NCBI RefSeq assembly: GCF_014841615.1
Contig: NZ_JACYUG010000004.1
Location: 242,647 to 306,646, forward strand
DNA length: 64,000 bases
Direction: 5' to 3'
Origin: Sphingomonas sp. CFBP 8760
GTDB taxonomy: Bacteria > Pseudomonadota > Alphaproteobacteria > Sphingomonadales > Sphingomonadaceae
In this document: positions 27,120 through 36,310 of the stretch, one piece after another
How positions within the stretch are numbered: the stretch's first letter is position 1
Layout of the letters: every line of letters starts with the position of its first letter
Made by a program: the position numbers and the translations under genes
The notes under the pieces: model-generated
The model's input: the letters and a program-made list of their open reading frames with translations, nothing else
Told to the model about the DNA's origin: nothing
The model's database searches: none

Positions 27120-28007
27120 CAGGCTGGACAGCGCCACCAGGATCGCGGCGTCCTTTTCGCGCGTCCCGAGCAGCGAGGCGAACAGCGAGACGTTCGCGGC
27201 GATCGGGAACAGGGCGATCAGCCCGACCAGAGCGCGTTCACGCATGCCGAGGATACCGACGAACGCGGCTTCCAGCGCCAGCACGATCGCGACCAGCACG
27301 ACCGCGCTCGCCTGCCGCACCGCGAGTATCCGGCCGAGCAGCGGGATATCGAGGTCGCCGCCCTTCACGCCGGCCAGATTGAACCCGATCACCGCCATGC
27401 CCAGCACCGACACCGCGGTCGACAGCGTGTCGGCGACGGGCCGCACGCCGTCCGGCACCTCGACCCCCGCGATCTTGAGGATCACGGCGAGGACGAAGGC
27501 GTAGAATAACGGGATACGCAGCGCCTTCGACGCGGCGCGGCGCTTGCCCTCCCTGGTGCGTGCGACGAGGTAGTAACCGATCGTGTCGCCGTACAAGGCG
27601 GTGCCGACGAAGGCGCAGATGATGGTGGAGACCGCCGCCTCGCCGAACAGCGCGCTGGCCACCGGCATCCCGAAAAAGGCGACGTTGAAGAACGAGAAGC
27701 TCGCCGACAGCAGTTGCGGATCGAACCGGTCGCCGATCCGGCCCGACAGCCAGCGGGCGGGCAGCGCCATCGCGGCGGCGACCGCGAACATCATCGGCGG
27801 GATCACCATCAACTCGCTGGGTTCGGCGCCCAGCACCTTGTCGATCACCAGCAGCGGGATGAAGGCGTAGACCAGCACCGTCGAGATCAGTTTCGGCGCG
27901 CGCGGCACATGGCGACCGACGCCCCAGGCCAGCAGGACGACGCCGAACAGGGGCAGGACCTGCGTCGCTATGCCGCCCAGCCCACCGCTCATCGACCCTC
28001 CGCTCAT
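27060..28007 (-). CDS. AEC-family (auxin efflux carrier-like) transporter
   Basis: 315-residue inner-membrane protein with about 10 helices in the two-bundle AEC/bile-acid-transporter-like layout (VLPLFGVVLLAWGVG, PLLVIDKVLG, SFFNVAFFGMPVASALFG, LGMAVIGFNLAG, ALFPIAANVSLFASLLG). Members export or import small organic acids in bacteria. The ATG overlaps the stop of the FAD protein gene (ATGA), so the two form one unit. Substrate unknown. A second ATG five codons later is also possible. Confidence 0.85.
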   Translation of the reverse strand: MSGGSMSGGLGGIATQVLPLFGVVLLAWGVGRHVPRAPKLISTVLVYAFIPLLVIDKVLGAEPSELMVIPPMMFAVAAAMALPARWLSGRIGDRFDPQLLSASFSFFNVAFFGMPVASALFGEAAVSTIICAFVGTALYGDTIGYYLVARTREGKRRAASKALRIPLFYAFVLAVILKIAGVEVPDGVRPVADTLSTAVSVLGMAVIGFNLAGVKGGDLDIPLLGRILAVRQASAVVLVAIVLALEAAFVGILGMRERALVGLIALFPIAANVSLFASLLGTREKDAAILVALSSLLSLLLVTLAVAVMGAVGVG

Positions 28008-29497
28008 TCCTGCTCACCGGTGATCTTGGTCAGGATATCCTGCACCGTGCGTTCCGCGCAGGCGACGTTGAACCACACCGCGTTGGTATCGCGCTGGACG
28101 CCGTTGACGAGCTGGCCGATGGCATAGAGGCGCGGCGCGCCGCGATCGCGGGTGATGACCGCGCCGCTGTGGCGATGCGCCTCGACCCCGCCGGACGGGT
28201 GGGCGTGCAGCCAGCCGCGATCGACCAGATCGCGGACCAGCGCGTCGGGAATCTCGTCCAGCTTCATCGCGGTGCCGGTCGCGTTGACGACGACAGGTGC
28301 GCGTAGCACCGTGCCGTCGGCGAGACGGGAGAGGAACATGCCCTCGTCCGCGTCCCATTCCGTCGTCACCACGCCTGCATGGACGTGCAGCTGGCCGCGC
28401 GCGGCGGCGGCGGCGAGGCGGCGGGCGTTGACCATCGGCATGGTGAAGCGGGCGGTGGCGAAATGCGGCGCCAGCCAGCGGCCGAACCGTGCCCGGTCGC
28501 GGGGGCCGAGCAGGTCCCACATCGCCGATGCCTCGAACCGGGCGGAGGTGAGGATACGCTGGAACACCTCCTCGCCGGCTTCCGCCCGCGCCATGTCAGT
28601 CGGCAGCAGGTCGAGCGCGGGCCGGTCGGTGCGGTCTTCGGCCCTCCAGTCGACCGGTGCGCCGACGGCCTCCTCCGCTTCGCGCCGGAACAGCCGGAAC
28701 AGGTCGACGATCGAGAAGCGGGGGCCACGCTCCCGGATCAGGCGATGCATCTCGCCCAGGGTGAAGTGGCGGCGGGGATAGGTTTCCTCCGGCCGGGGTA
28801 TCTCGACGCGGGGCAGCATGCCGTCCTTGGAGACGAAGCGGATCAGGCCGCGATGATCCTGATCGAGCAGCGTCGCCAGCGTATCGATCGCGCTGAGGCT
28901 GCTGCCGAGCACGATCACGTCCGCCTCGCGGTCGATCCCCTCACGCAGCCGCGCGGCGGGCCATGGAAAATCGACATAGCCGGGCCGTCCATCCAGCTCC
29001 TCGAACCGGACGGGCTGGGGGGTGCCGAGCGCCAGCAGCGTATAGTCGCTGTCGAACACGGTGCCGTCGGCCAGCCGTACCCGTGCGCCGTCACGGTCGC
29101 CCTCGATCGCGGCGGCCTCGCCACGATGGACATGCACCTCGACCCCCGCCTCTGCTGCCCTGGCCATCGCCGCGTCCAGCACGTGACGGATATAGAGGCC
29201 ATATTCGTGGCGCGGTGCGTATTCGACCGCCTCCGGATCGAGCGGCCGCCGCTCGCCCAGCCAGCGCCGGAAATCGCCGGTCTCGTGCGCGTACAGGCCC
29301 ATCAGCCGCGATTCGGTATTGAGCAGATGGCCCGGCTGATCGGTGCCGAAAGCCAGACCGGGCCCCAGGTCCTCGTCGCGCTCGACGAGGTTGATCGTGA
29401 GGCCGGGCACCGGCGATGCGGCGAGTCGGATGGTCATCTCGGCAAAGGCGGCGGAGCCGCACGCCCCCATGCCGATAATCGTGATCGAAGCCGGCAT
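28004..29497 (-). CDS. FAD/NAD(P)-binding oxidoreductase-like protein
   Basis: 497 residues. N-terminal dinucleotide fold ITIIGMGACGSAAFAEMTIR, then the typical GPGLAFGTDQPGHLLNTESR segment of the FAD-NAD(P)-binding (YdhS-like) family, a second nucleotide site VIVLGSSLSAIDTLATLLDQ near residue 195, and a C-terminal flavin contact VVNATGTAMKLDEIPDALV. Probably a cytoplasmic flavoprotein acting on an unidentified substrate or siderophore-like metabolite. Start at ATG 29497, which begins directly with the Rossmann strand; longer readings upstream are not protein-like. It is the first gene of a unit with the AEC transporter and is divergent from the Pit gene. Confidence 0.8.
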   Translation of the reverse strand: MPASITIIGMGACGSAAFAEMTIRLAASPVPGLTINLVERDEDLGPGLAFGTDQPGHLLNTESRLMGLYAHETGDFRRWLGERRPLDPEAVEYAPRHEYGLYIRHVLDAAMARAAEAGVEVHVHRGEAAAIEGDRDGARVRLADGTVFDSDYTLLALGTPQPVRFEELDGRPGYVDFPWPAARLREGIDREADVIVLGSSLSAIDTLATLLDQDHRGLIRFVSKDGMLPRVEIPRPEETYPRRHFTLGEMHRLIRERGPRFSIVDLFRLFRREAEEAVGAPVDWRAEDRTDRPALDLLPTDMARAEAGEEVFQRILTSARFEASAMWDLLGPRDRARFGRWLAPHFATARFTMPMVNARRLAAAAARGQLHVHAGVVTTEWDADEGMFLSRLADGTVLRAPVVVNATGTAMKLDEIPDALVRDLVDRGWLHAHPSGGVEAHRHSGAVITRDRGAPRLYAIGQLVNGVQRDTNAVWFNVACAERTVQDILTKITGEQE

Positions 29498-29690
29498 GGT
29501 GGAGTGTCCCGTTGCGGTGAGCGCCAGAGTGGAGGCGCATCGACAGGGCTTAACTATCTGCACTATCAGGCGTTCCCGGATCGGACATATCGGCCCGGCC
29601 GATCGTCCGGGTGGCCCGATCCGGTACGGTGGCCGGACGCGCGCGGGTCCTGTCATCAGTTTGTCGCATAGGGAGAAGAAGGCGGACGGC

Positions 29691-31331
29691 ATGGCCACCA
29701 TCGACACCGCCCTGCCTGCGCCCGCGACCCGCACCGGGCCGCAACTGGATTCGCACCTTCACCCCGCCGGTCGCTGGGTGTTCATGGCGCTGCTCGCCGG
29801 CGGGCTGCTCTATGCGGGGGTGAGCATCCTCGCCGATACGCAGCAGGTCGGCGAGCAACTGGCGACCGGCGTGTTCCTGTTCCTGGGGCTGGCGCTGGTC
29901 ATCGCCCTGGGCTTCGAATTCGTGAACGGGTTCCACGATACCGCCAATGCGGTGGCGACGGTGATCTACACCCATGCGATGCCCGCGCCGCTGGCGGTGG
30001 TGTGGTCGGGCTTCTTCAACTTCCTTGGCGTGATGCTGTCGTCGGGCGCGGTCGCCTATGCGGTCGTCACGCTGCTGCCGGTCGATCTGGTGCTGCATGT
30101 CGGCAGCGCGGCGGGCTATGCGATGATCTTCGCGCTGCTGCTGGCCGCGGTGGGGTGGAACCTGGCGACCTGGTATGCCGGGCTGCCCAATTCGTCGAGC
30201 CATGCGCTGATCGGATCGATCCTGGGCGTGGGGATGGCCAACCAGTTCCTGTCGGACCTGCCGGGCGGCACGTCGGGCGTCGACTGGGGGCAGGCGCGCA
30301 AGGTGCTGGCGGCGTTGCTGGTCAGTCCGCTGCTCGGCTTCGTGGCGGCGTTCGTCCTGCTGCTGGTGATGAAGCGGATCGCGCCCGATCCGGCGCTGTA
30401 CCGCGAACCCGCCGCCGACCGGCCACCGCCGCGCGGCATCCGGGCGCTGCTGATCGCCACCTGCACCGCGGTCAGCTTCGCGCATGGCGGCAATGACGGG
30501 CAGAAGGGCATGGGCCTCATCATGCTGATCCTGATCGGCTGCGCACCGACTGCCTATGCCCTCAACCGCACCGTACCCGAAAGCGCGACGCCGGCCTTCG
30601 TCCAGGCATCCGCCGACGCGGGGCGCGCCTTTCGCCGGCAGGCGGCGGGCGAGACGATGACGCCAGAGGCGGCCCGCGCGGCGCTGACCGGGGTGCTGCG
30701 CATGCGCCACCTCCAGCCGCCGCGCAGCTACGCCGCGCTCGCCACGTTGAGCGACGACGTGGCGGACCGGATCGCCGGCTACGGCTCGCTCGGCAAGGTG
30801 CCGGCGGCGGCCACGCCCAACCTGCGCGGCGACATGTACCTGGTGCTCGACGCGGCGACGCTGGTCAGCAAGGACGACGAGGCCCGCGCGACGATGACCG
30901 CCGCCGAACTCGACGCGGTCGGTGCCTATACCGACCGGTTGCAGGAGGGCACGCGCTACATCCCGCTCTGGGTGAAGGTCGCGGTGGCGCTGGCACTGGG
31001 GCTCGGCACGATGGTCGGCTGGCGGCGGATCGTCGTGACGGTGGGCGAACGCATCGGCAAGACCCACCTGACCTACGGCATGGGCGCATCGGCCGAACTG
31101 GTCGCCGCGTCGACGATCCTGCTGGCGGAGCGGTTCGGCCTGCCGGTGTCGACCACGCATATCCTGTCGTCGGGCGTGGCGGGCGCATCCGTGGCGAACG
31201 GCGCGGGGCTGCAACGGCGCACGGTGCGCAACATGGCATTGGCGTGGATCATGACGCTGCCCGCGGCGATGCTGCTATCGGGCTTCCTCTACTGGGCGAT
31301 GCTGACGGTCATCCACGCCTTCGGATCATGA
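29691..31331 (+). CDS. Pit-family inorganic phosphate transporter
   Basis: 546-residue low-affinity phosphate:H+ (metal-phosphate) symporter of the inner membrane. Both inverted PiT repeats are visible: FEFVNGFHDTANAVATVI near residue 80 and VSTTHILSSGVAGASV near 490, along with SFAHGGNDGQKGMGL near 265. A hydrophilic loop of roughly 130 residues (about 285-415) lies between the halves, as in other alphaproteobacterial Pit proteins. ATG at 29691 with GGGAGAAGAAGG upstream. No PhoU/YkaA-like gene precedes it. Its stop overlaps the convergent psd gene by 6 bases. Confidence 0.94.
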   Translation: MATIDTALPAPATRTGPQLDSHLHPAGRWVFMALLAGGLLYAGVSILADTQQVGEQLATGVFLFLGLALVIALGFEFVNGFHDTANAVATVIYTHAMPAPLAVVWSGFFNFLGVMLSSGAVAYAVVTLLPVDLVLHVGSAAGYAMIFALLLAAVGWNLATWYAGLPNSSSHALIGSILGVGMANQFLSDLPGGTSGVDWGQARKVLAALLVSPLLGFVAAFVLLLVMKRIAPDPALYREPAADRPPPRGIRALLIATCTAVSFAHGGNDGQKGMGLIMLILIGCAPTAYALNRTVPESATPAFVQASADAGRAFRRQAAGETMTPEAARAALTGVLRMRHLQPPRSYAALATLSDDVADRIAGYGSLGKVPAAATPNLRGDMYLVLDAATLVSKDDEARATMTAAELDAVGAYTDRLQEGTRYIPLWVKVAVALALGLGTMVGWRRIVVTVGERIGKTHLTYGMGASAELVAASTILLAERFGLPVSTTHILSSGVAGASVANGAGLQRRTVRNMALAWIMTLPAAMLLSGFLYWAMLTVIHAFGS

Positions 31332-32198
31332 CGACCCCAGCCGCTCGCCGGCCCTGATCCCGCGACCCTCCGCCAGATCGGGGTGGAGGGACAGGCCGCC
31401 GGGCAGGAACATCAGGATCGTCGATCCGTGTTCGAACCAGCCCATCTCCGCGCCCCTGGCGAGGGGAACGCGGCAGGCGACGCGGCCGGGGCCATGGTCG
31501 CGCAGCAGGGCGGGGGTGTCGAGGAAGGTCAGGCGGATGCCCGCCACCAGGATCGCGGCGACCGCGACCAGCAGGATCGGTGTGCCGTCGGCCAGTCGCG
31601 CCTCGATCACCGCGCGTTCGTTACGGCAGAACAGCCGTTCCACCCGGGCGAGCGCGATCGGGTTCACGTTCCAGCAGTCGCCGGACAGATAGGTCACCGC
31701 CTCCACCGTCAGATCGGCGGGGGCGTGGAAGCGGTGGTACATGCCCGCGGTCAGCCGCAGCGTGACGAACCGCCCGTCGGCGAAGCGTGCGGCCAGCGCC
31801 GGATCGGGCAGCAACTCGTCCAGTCGATAGGGAAATCCCTTGATCTGATAGGCGACCCCCGCGCGCACGGGGCCATGCGCGCCAACGATCGCGTCGCACG
31901 GGCTGGCGATCGCCGCCGAATCGGGATCGAACGTCCGCGCGCCGGGACGAAGCGCCCGCGTGAACCCGTCGCGCAGGCTGCGGAACGCGGGTTCCGCCGC
32001 ATCCGACAGGTCGACGTTCGAAAAGAACCGCCACAGCGCCAGCGCCGGCCGCGCGACCAGCGGATGCTCGACCCGGGCGACCCGGCCGACGATCCGGGTG
32101 GCGAGCCGCCGGGGCAGGCGGTTGGTGAGCAGGAAGTTCAGATCCTCCTGCAACAGGATGCGCATCAGCGCGGCACGCACGCCGCCCGGCCTTGTCAT
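31326..32198 (-). CDS. psd: Phosphatidylserine decarboxylase proenzyme
   Basis: 290-residue membrane-associated proenzyme making phosphatidylethanolamine from phosphatidylserine. The conserved SPCDAIVGAHG lies near residue 97, GMYHRFHAPADL near 155 and the self-cleavage site GST in FEHGSTILMFLPGG at residues 258-260; Ser259 would become the pyruvoyl group of the short alpha chain. Length fits the family. The ATG at 32198 is 32 bases from the divergent aminotransferase ATG. With the PmtA-like methyltransferase nearby it supplies a PE-to-PC route; the PS synthase gene is not in the window. Confidence 0.93.
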   Translation of the reverse strand: MTRPGGVRAALMRILLQEDLNFLLTNRLPRRLATRIVGRVARVEHPLVARPALALWRFFSNVDLSDAAEPAFRSLRDGFTRALRPGARTFDPDSAAIASPCDAIVGAHGPVRAGVAYQIKGFPYRLDELLPDPALAARFADGRFVTLRLTAGMYHRFHAPADLTVEAVTYLSGDCWNVNPIALARVERLFCRNERAVIEARLADGTPILLVAVAAILVAGIRLTFLDTPALLRDHGPGRVACRVPLARGAEMGWFEHGSTILMFLPGGLSLHPDLAEGRGIRAGERLGSS

Positions 32199-32230
32199 GC
32201 CCTCGTCACCTCCACCGGGTTGATGGCGGC

Positions 32231-33907
32231 ATGATCCCGATCCTCGCCGCGCTCGCCGCCGTCTCCGCCGGCACCCTGGCCCTTACCAAGGGCCGCCGCC
32301 GCCTCGCGCTGTCGCGGGCCAAGCATCCCGGCGCCAGCGGGCATGTCCGCCTCGCCAAGCGGCTGGCGGGGCAGATCGGCGGGTTCGACCATGGCGACCG
32401 GTTCTTCCGGATCGACGGGGCCGACGCCGCCGTGGCCGCGCGGCGACAGGCGGGGTTCGAGTGGCTGGGCGCGCTGTATGCCGCGCGTTTTCCGCAGACG
32501 CTGGCGCTGACCCGCGAGGCGCGGGCGGGGCTGTCCGACCTGCAATTCACCGGCGCGTACCGCGTACCCTTCCCGTTCAGCGCGCGGGTGCGCGCGAACC
32601 TGGGGACGGGGGCGTTCCTCGAACGGTCCGAGGGGCCGGTCGTCGTCGATCTCGACGGCAACCGCCTGATCGACCTGACCGGCTCCTACGGCGTTAACCT
32701 GTTCGGGCAGGAATTCTACAAGGCGACGCTGGCGGAGGGCGCGGCGACGGTGGCGGATCTGGGGCCGGTGCTGGGCGCCTATCACCCGGTGGTCGTCGAC
32801 AATGTCCGCCGCCTGACCGCGCTGTCGGGGATGGACGAGGTATCGTTCCACATGTCCGGGACCGAAGCGGTGATGCAGGCGGTGCGGCTCGCCCGCTATC
32901 ATACCCGCCGCCCCCGGATCGTGCGCTTCGCCGGTGCGTACCATGGCTGGTGGGGGGAGGTGCAGCCGGGCATCGGCAATCCCGTCTCCGCCGATCGCAC
33001 GCTGACGCTGGCCGAGATGTCGGACCGCACGCTGGAGGTGCTGCGCCGCCGCCGCGACATCGCCTGTGTGCTGGTCAATCCGTTGCAGGCGCTCCACCCC
33101 AATCGCGGTGCGCCGTCCGACAGCCAGCTCGTCGACAGCAGCCGGTGGGCGGGCGCCGATCCGGCGGCCTATCGCGACTGGCTGCACCGGCTGGCCGAAG
33201 CATGTCGGGCGAGCGGGACCGTGCTGATCCTGGACGAGGTGTTCATGGGGTTCCGGATGGCACCGGGCGGGGCAGCGGAATATTTCGGCATCCGGCCCGA
33301 TCTGGTCACCTATGGCAAGACGCTGGGCGGTGGCCTGCCGGTCGGGGTGCTGGCGGGGCGCGCAGGCTTGATGAAACGCTGGCGCGACGACCGGCCGCTC
33401 GACATCTGCTTCGCGCGCGGCACCTTCAACGCGCATCCCTATGTGATGGGGGCGATGAACGCCTTTCTGCGCCGGCTGGAGACGCCCGGGATACAGGGAC
33501 TCTACCGCGATATGGATGCGTGCTGGGAGGCACGGGCCATCGCCATGAACGACGCGCTGGCCGGGGCCGGCGTGCCCGTCCGCGTGGCGCATCTGCAGAC
33601 GGTGTGGACGATGACCTACACCCGGCCGGCGGCGTATAACTGGATGCTGCAATATTATCTCCGGGCGGAGGGGCTGGCATTGAGCTGGGTCGGGACCGGC
33701 CGGTTGATCTTCAGCCTCGACATCGACGATGCGCTGTTCGTGGAGATCGTGGCCCGCGTGGTCGCGGGCGCGCGGGCGATGGCGGCGGACGGCTGGTGGG
33801 ACGCGCCGGCGGGACTGACCGACAAGGCGCTGCGGCGGGCGGTGCTGGGGGAGGGGCTGCGCGCCCGCCTGCGGCGTGGTCAGGCGGCGGCCACATCGTC
33901 CGGATGA
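32231..33907 (+). CDS. Membrane-anchored class III aminotransferase
   Basis: 558 residues. An N-terminal hydrophobic helix (MIPILAALAAVSAGTLAL) is followed by about 100 residues with no recognised domain and then a fold-type I, class III (glutamate-1-semialdehyde aminomutase-like) PLP domain from about residue 130: GSYGVNLFGQEFY, SFHMSGTEAVMQAVRLAR, FAGAYHGWWGEVQPGI, ILDEVFMGFRMAPGGAAEYF, and PLP lysine Lys363 in TYGKTLGGGLPVG. It is about 130 residues longer than GSA aminomutase (about 430). Divergent from psd and convergent with the Mpo1-like gene. A lipid-linked amine transfer is suggested by the anchor and neighbours, but the substrate is unknown. Confidence 0.82.
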   Translation: MIPILAALAAVSAGTLALTKGRRRLALSRAKHPGASGHVRLAKRLAGQIGGFDHGDRFFRIDGADAAVAARRQAGFEWLGALYAARFPQTLALTREARAGLSDLQFTGAYRVPFPFSARVRANLGTGAFLERSEGPVVVDLDGNRLIDLTGSYGVNLFGQEFYKATLAEGAATVADLGPVLGAYHPVVVDNVRRLTALSGMDEVSFHMSGTEAVMQAVRLARYHTRRPRIVRFAGAYHGWWGEVQPGIGNPVSADRTLTLAEMSDRTLEVLRRRRDIACVLVNPLQALHPNRGAPSDSQLVDSSRWAGADPAAYRDWLHRLAEACRASGTVLILDEVFMGFRMAPGGAAEYFGIRPDLVTYGKTLGGGLPVGVLAGRAGLMKRWRDDRPLDICFARGTFNAHPYVMGAMNAFLRRLETPGIQGLYRDMDACWEARAIAMNDALAGAGVPVRVAHLQTVWTMTYTRPAAYNWMLQYYLRAEGLALSWVGTGRLIFSLDIDDALFVEIVARVVAGARAMAADGWWDAPAGLTDKALRRAVLGEGLRARLRRGQAAATSSG

Positions 33908-34488
33908 TCCATCCGCTCGCCGTTCAGCAACCGCCGCGGCGCGCCCTTGTAGAGGCGGAAGTCACTGAACGGATCGGTGACGATCTTCGTCGCCCAGACC
34001 AGCCCGGTCGCGACATCGTGGATGAAGAACAGGTGCACGGTGCGGAACGCGATCGCGCCGATCCCGAGCAGCAGCCAGCCGATCCCGACATGCCGCAGAT
34101 ACGCCTCCACCCCGTCGGGGCGGATCAGCAGGCCGAACAGCGTCGGCTGCACCAGCAGCACGACCGGCACCGCCGCCCACAGGCTCATCAGCACATATTT
34201 GCGGAACAGGTTGTAGCCGACCTTGATCTCTTCCTTATGGTCGTGGCTGACGCCGTTGACATGGTCGAACGCCTTGGGTTCGAAGAAGAAATGCCCGGCC
34301 TGACGACTGGTCATCGCCACGCCCCACGCCATCAGGCTGGCGACCGCCGGGTCGACCCACAGCACCAGATAGGCGGTGATGAAGGTGCAGGCGCTGATGA
34401 AATGCAGGCTCTGGTTGATCAGGCTGTGATGGTAGAATCGATGGTCGTCCCACCGCTGTTCGGCGAGTTGCGCGCGGAAGCTGGTCAT
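33880..34488 (-). CDS. Mpo1/DUF962-like membrane protein
   Basis: 202-residue inner-membrane protein with about four helices. The N-terminus DDHRFYHHSLINQSLHFI and the second-helix end TSRQAGHFFFEPKAFD match the H...N...H and QxxGHxxFE patterns of DUF962; the yeast member Mpo1 is an iron-dependent dioxygenase that removes a carbon from 2-hydroxy fatty acids made during phytosphingosine breakdown. Extra His in NGVSHDHKEE may add metal ligands. The ATG overlaps the stop of the methyltransferase gene (ATGA). In a sphingolipid-making genus an alpha-oxidation role is attractive, but the family call is by pattern only. The 3' end overlaps the aminotransferase by 28 bases. Confidence 0.5.
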   Translation of the reverse strand: MTSFRAQLAEQRWDDHRFYHHSLINQSLHFISACTFITAYLVLWVDPAVASLMAWGVAMTSRQAGHFFFEPKAFDHVNGVSHDHKEEIKVGYNLFRKYVLMSLWAAVPVVLLVQPTLFGLLIRPDGVEAYLRHVGIGWLLLGIGAIAFRTVHLFFIHDVATGLVWATKIVTDPFSDFRLYKGAPRRLLNGERMDHPDDVAAA

Positions 34489-35147
34489 CGTGGCTGTTCC
34501 CCGGACTGGCGAAGCTTGGCGAAGCGGACGAGCGAGAAATGGCCGAGCGGCGGCAGCGGCCGGCGTTCCACCAGTTCGATGTCGGTGCGGGTCATCGCCC
34601 AGTCGGCATAGCGGCTCCACGGAAATTCGGTGCGGAAGCCCAGCCGGCTGGTGACGGGCATCAGCGTGCGCTCGATCGAGCCGCGAAGTCCCGTGGCGGC
34701 GCCGACGCGAGTGGTGATGACGATCTCGCCACCGGGGCGGCAGACCCGCACGAATTCGTCCAGCGCGCGTTCGGGGTCGGGGCAGGCGGTGACGACATAT
34801 TGCGCGACCACCACGTCGAAACTGTCCGCCGGGAAATCGAGCGCCGCCGCATCGCCGACCGCGATCGCCTCGACATGGTCGAGACCGTGCAGGCGGACCC
34901 GCGCGCGCGCCTTGTCGAGCATCGCATCCGACAGGTCGACGCCGACGATCCGGTTCGCCCCCGAATATTGGGGCAGCGAGATACCGGTGCCGACCCCGAC
35001 CTCCAGGATACGGCCGCCGATCCGTTCCGCCGCGCGGATCGCATCGGCCCGGCCGCGGCGGAACACCGGGCCGAACACCAGATCGTAGACCGGGGCCCAC
35101 CGGTCATAGGCGCGGGCGACGCCGCCCGTGGTCATCCGTGTTGCCAT
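34485..35147 (-). CDS. PmtA-like phospholipid N-methyltransferase
   Basis: 220 residues, SAM-dependent. The N-terminus VARAYDRWAPVYDLVFGPVF and the SAM site ILEVGVGTGISLPQYSGA are close to the Rhodobacter-type PmtA that methylates phosphatidylethanolamine toward phosphatidylcholine; LDKARARVRLHGLDHVEA, FPADSFDVVVAQYVVTACPD and the C-terminal PPLGHFSLVRF complete the fold. ATG at 35147 preferred (GGGAG ten bases upstream); an ATG at 35192 would add 15 basic residues. Co-transcribed with the Mpo1-like gene. A ubiquinone/other methyltransferase is the main alternative. Confidence 0.8.
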   Translation of the reverse strand: MATRMTTGGVARAYDRWAPVYDLVFGPVFRRGRADAIRAAERIGGRILEVGVGTGISLPQYSGANRIVGVDLSDAMLDKARARVRLHGLDHVEAIAVGDAAALDFPADSFDVVVAQYVVTACPDPERALDEFVRVCRPGGEIVITTRVGAATGLRGSIERTLMPVTSRLGFRTEFPWSRYADWAMTRTDIELVERRPLPPLGHFSLVRFAKLRQSGEQPR

Positions 35148-35350
35148 CCGCGTCCGGCTCCCGATCATCGACCGGTCCAGCATTCGCAGCATCCGATGGC
35201 AGTTTCGGGACGTTCCGATGACGGTTCGTCGTCATCGCATAATAATGCAACCAAGTTGTCACGCGCCTTGCACGCTATTGACTTGATCGCGGTGTAGATA
35301 CGGCGCGTGGCGGGGAGGGTGATCGCCGTCCGATCAGAGGAGGAAACCTC

Positions 35351-36310
35351 ATGGCTTCACTGTCGGCGCGACCGGTGACTGCGCGATCTGCGACCCCACC
35401 GGGTAACCCACCCCAAGGCGGCCGTCGCCTGCCGCCGATGTTGCCCGACTGGCTTCGCGACGGCGATGATGACGGAGACGGCGGCGGGCAGGGCGCGCGC
35501 CGGACCCGCTATCGCACCATCTTCATCTCCGACGCGCATCTGGGCACGGCAGGGTCCAATGCCGGGCTGCTGCTCGATTTCCTCAAGCGCCACGAATGCG
35601 AGACGCTGTATCTGGTCGGCGACATCGTCGACGGCTGGCAACTGCGCAAGGGCTGGTACTGGCCGCAGGCGCACAACGACGTCGTCCGCGCGGTGCTGAA
35701 GATGGCGAAGCACGGCACCCGCGTGATCTACATCCCCGGCAACCACGACGAACATTTCCGCGATTATGTCGGGCTGGAATTCGGCGGCATCGAACTGCTC
35801 GCCGACGACGTGCATGTGACGGCGGACGGGCGACGCCTGCTGGTGATCCATGGCGACCAGTTCGACAATGTCGTGCTGTACCACAAGTGGATCGCGTTCC
35901 TGGGGGACGGCGCCTACACGCTCCTGCTGAAGAGCAACGGCTGGGTGAACCGGCTGCGCCGCCTGTGCGGCCTGCCTTATTGGTCGCTCGCCGCGCACAT
36001 GAAGAAGCGCGTGAAGAACGCGGTCCAGTTCATCTCGCGCTTCGAGGAAGTGGTCGCCCATGCGGCGGCCGAGCGCGGCGTCGACGGCGTGGTGTGTGGG
36101 CATATCCATTCCGCGGAAATCCGCCAGATCGGCGACATCACCTATTACAACGACGGCGACTGGGTGGAGAGCTGCACCGCGCTGATCGAGGATGGGGCCG
36201 GCACGCTGTCGATCGTCGACTGGGCCGAACGGGTCGAACGCGAGGCGCGGGACGATCGTGCCCGCGCGGCCAAGCCCCGGCTGGTCGCGGTCGACGGGGT
36301 GGCGGGATGA
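35351..36310 (+). CDS. LpxH-like metallophosphoesterase
   Basis: 319 residues. After a 55-residue Pro/Gly/Asp-rich N-terminus comes a calcineurin-type phosphoesterase with every metal motif: FISDAHLGTAG, YLVGDIVDGWQLRKGWYWPQ, IYIPGNHDE, LVIHGDQFD and VVCGHIHSAEIR. It belongs to the group usually named UDP-2,3-diacylglucosamine diphosphatase, found across alphaproteobacteria next to a GT4 glycosyltransferase; whether it acts in lipid A synthesis or in glycolipid turnover is not settled by sequence. GAGGAGG lies 6 bases before the ATG. It overlaps the next gene by four bases (ATGA). Confidence 0.85.
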   Translation: MASLSARPVTARSATPPGNPPQGGRRLPPMLPDWLRDGDDDGDGGGQGARRTRYRTIFISDAHLGTAGSNAGLLLDFLKRHECETLYLVGDIVDGWQLRKGWYWPQAHNDVVRAVLKMAKHGTRVIYIPGNHDEHFRDYVGLEFGGIELLADDVHVTADGRRLLVIHGDQFDNVVLYHKWIAFLGDGAYTLLLKSNGWVNRLRRLCGLPYWSLAAHMKKRVKNAVQFISRFEEVVAHAAAERGVDGVVCGHIHSAEIRQIGDITYYNDGDWVESCTALIEDGAGTLSIVDWAERVEREARDDRARAAKPRLVAVDGVAG

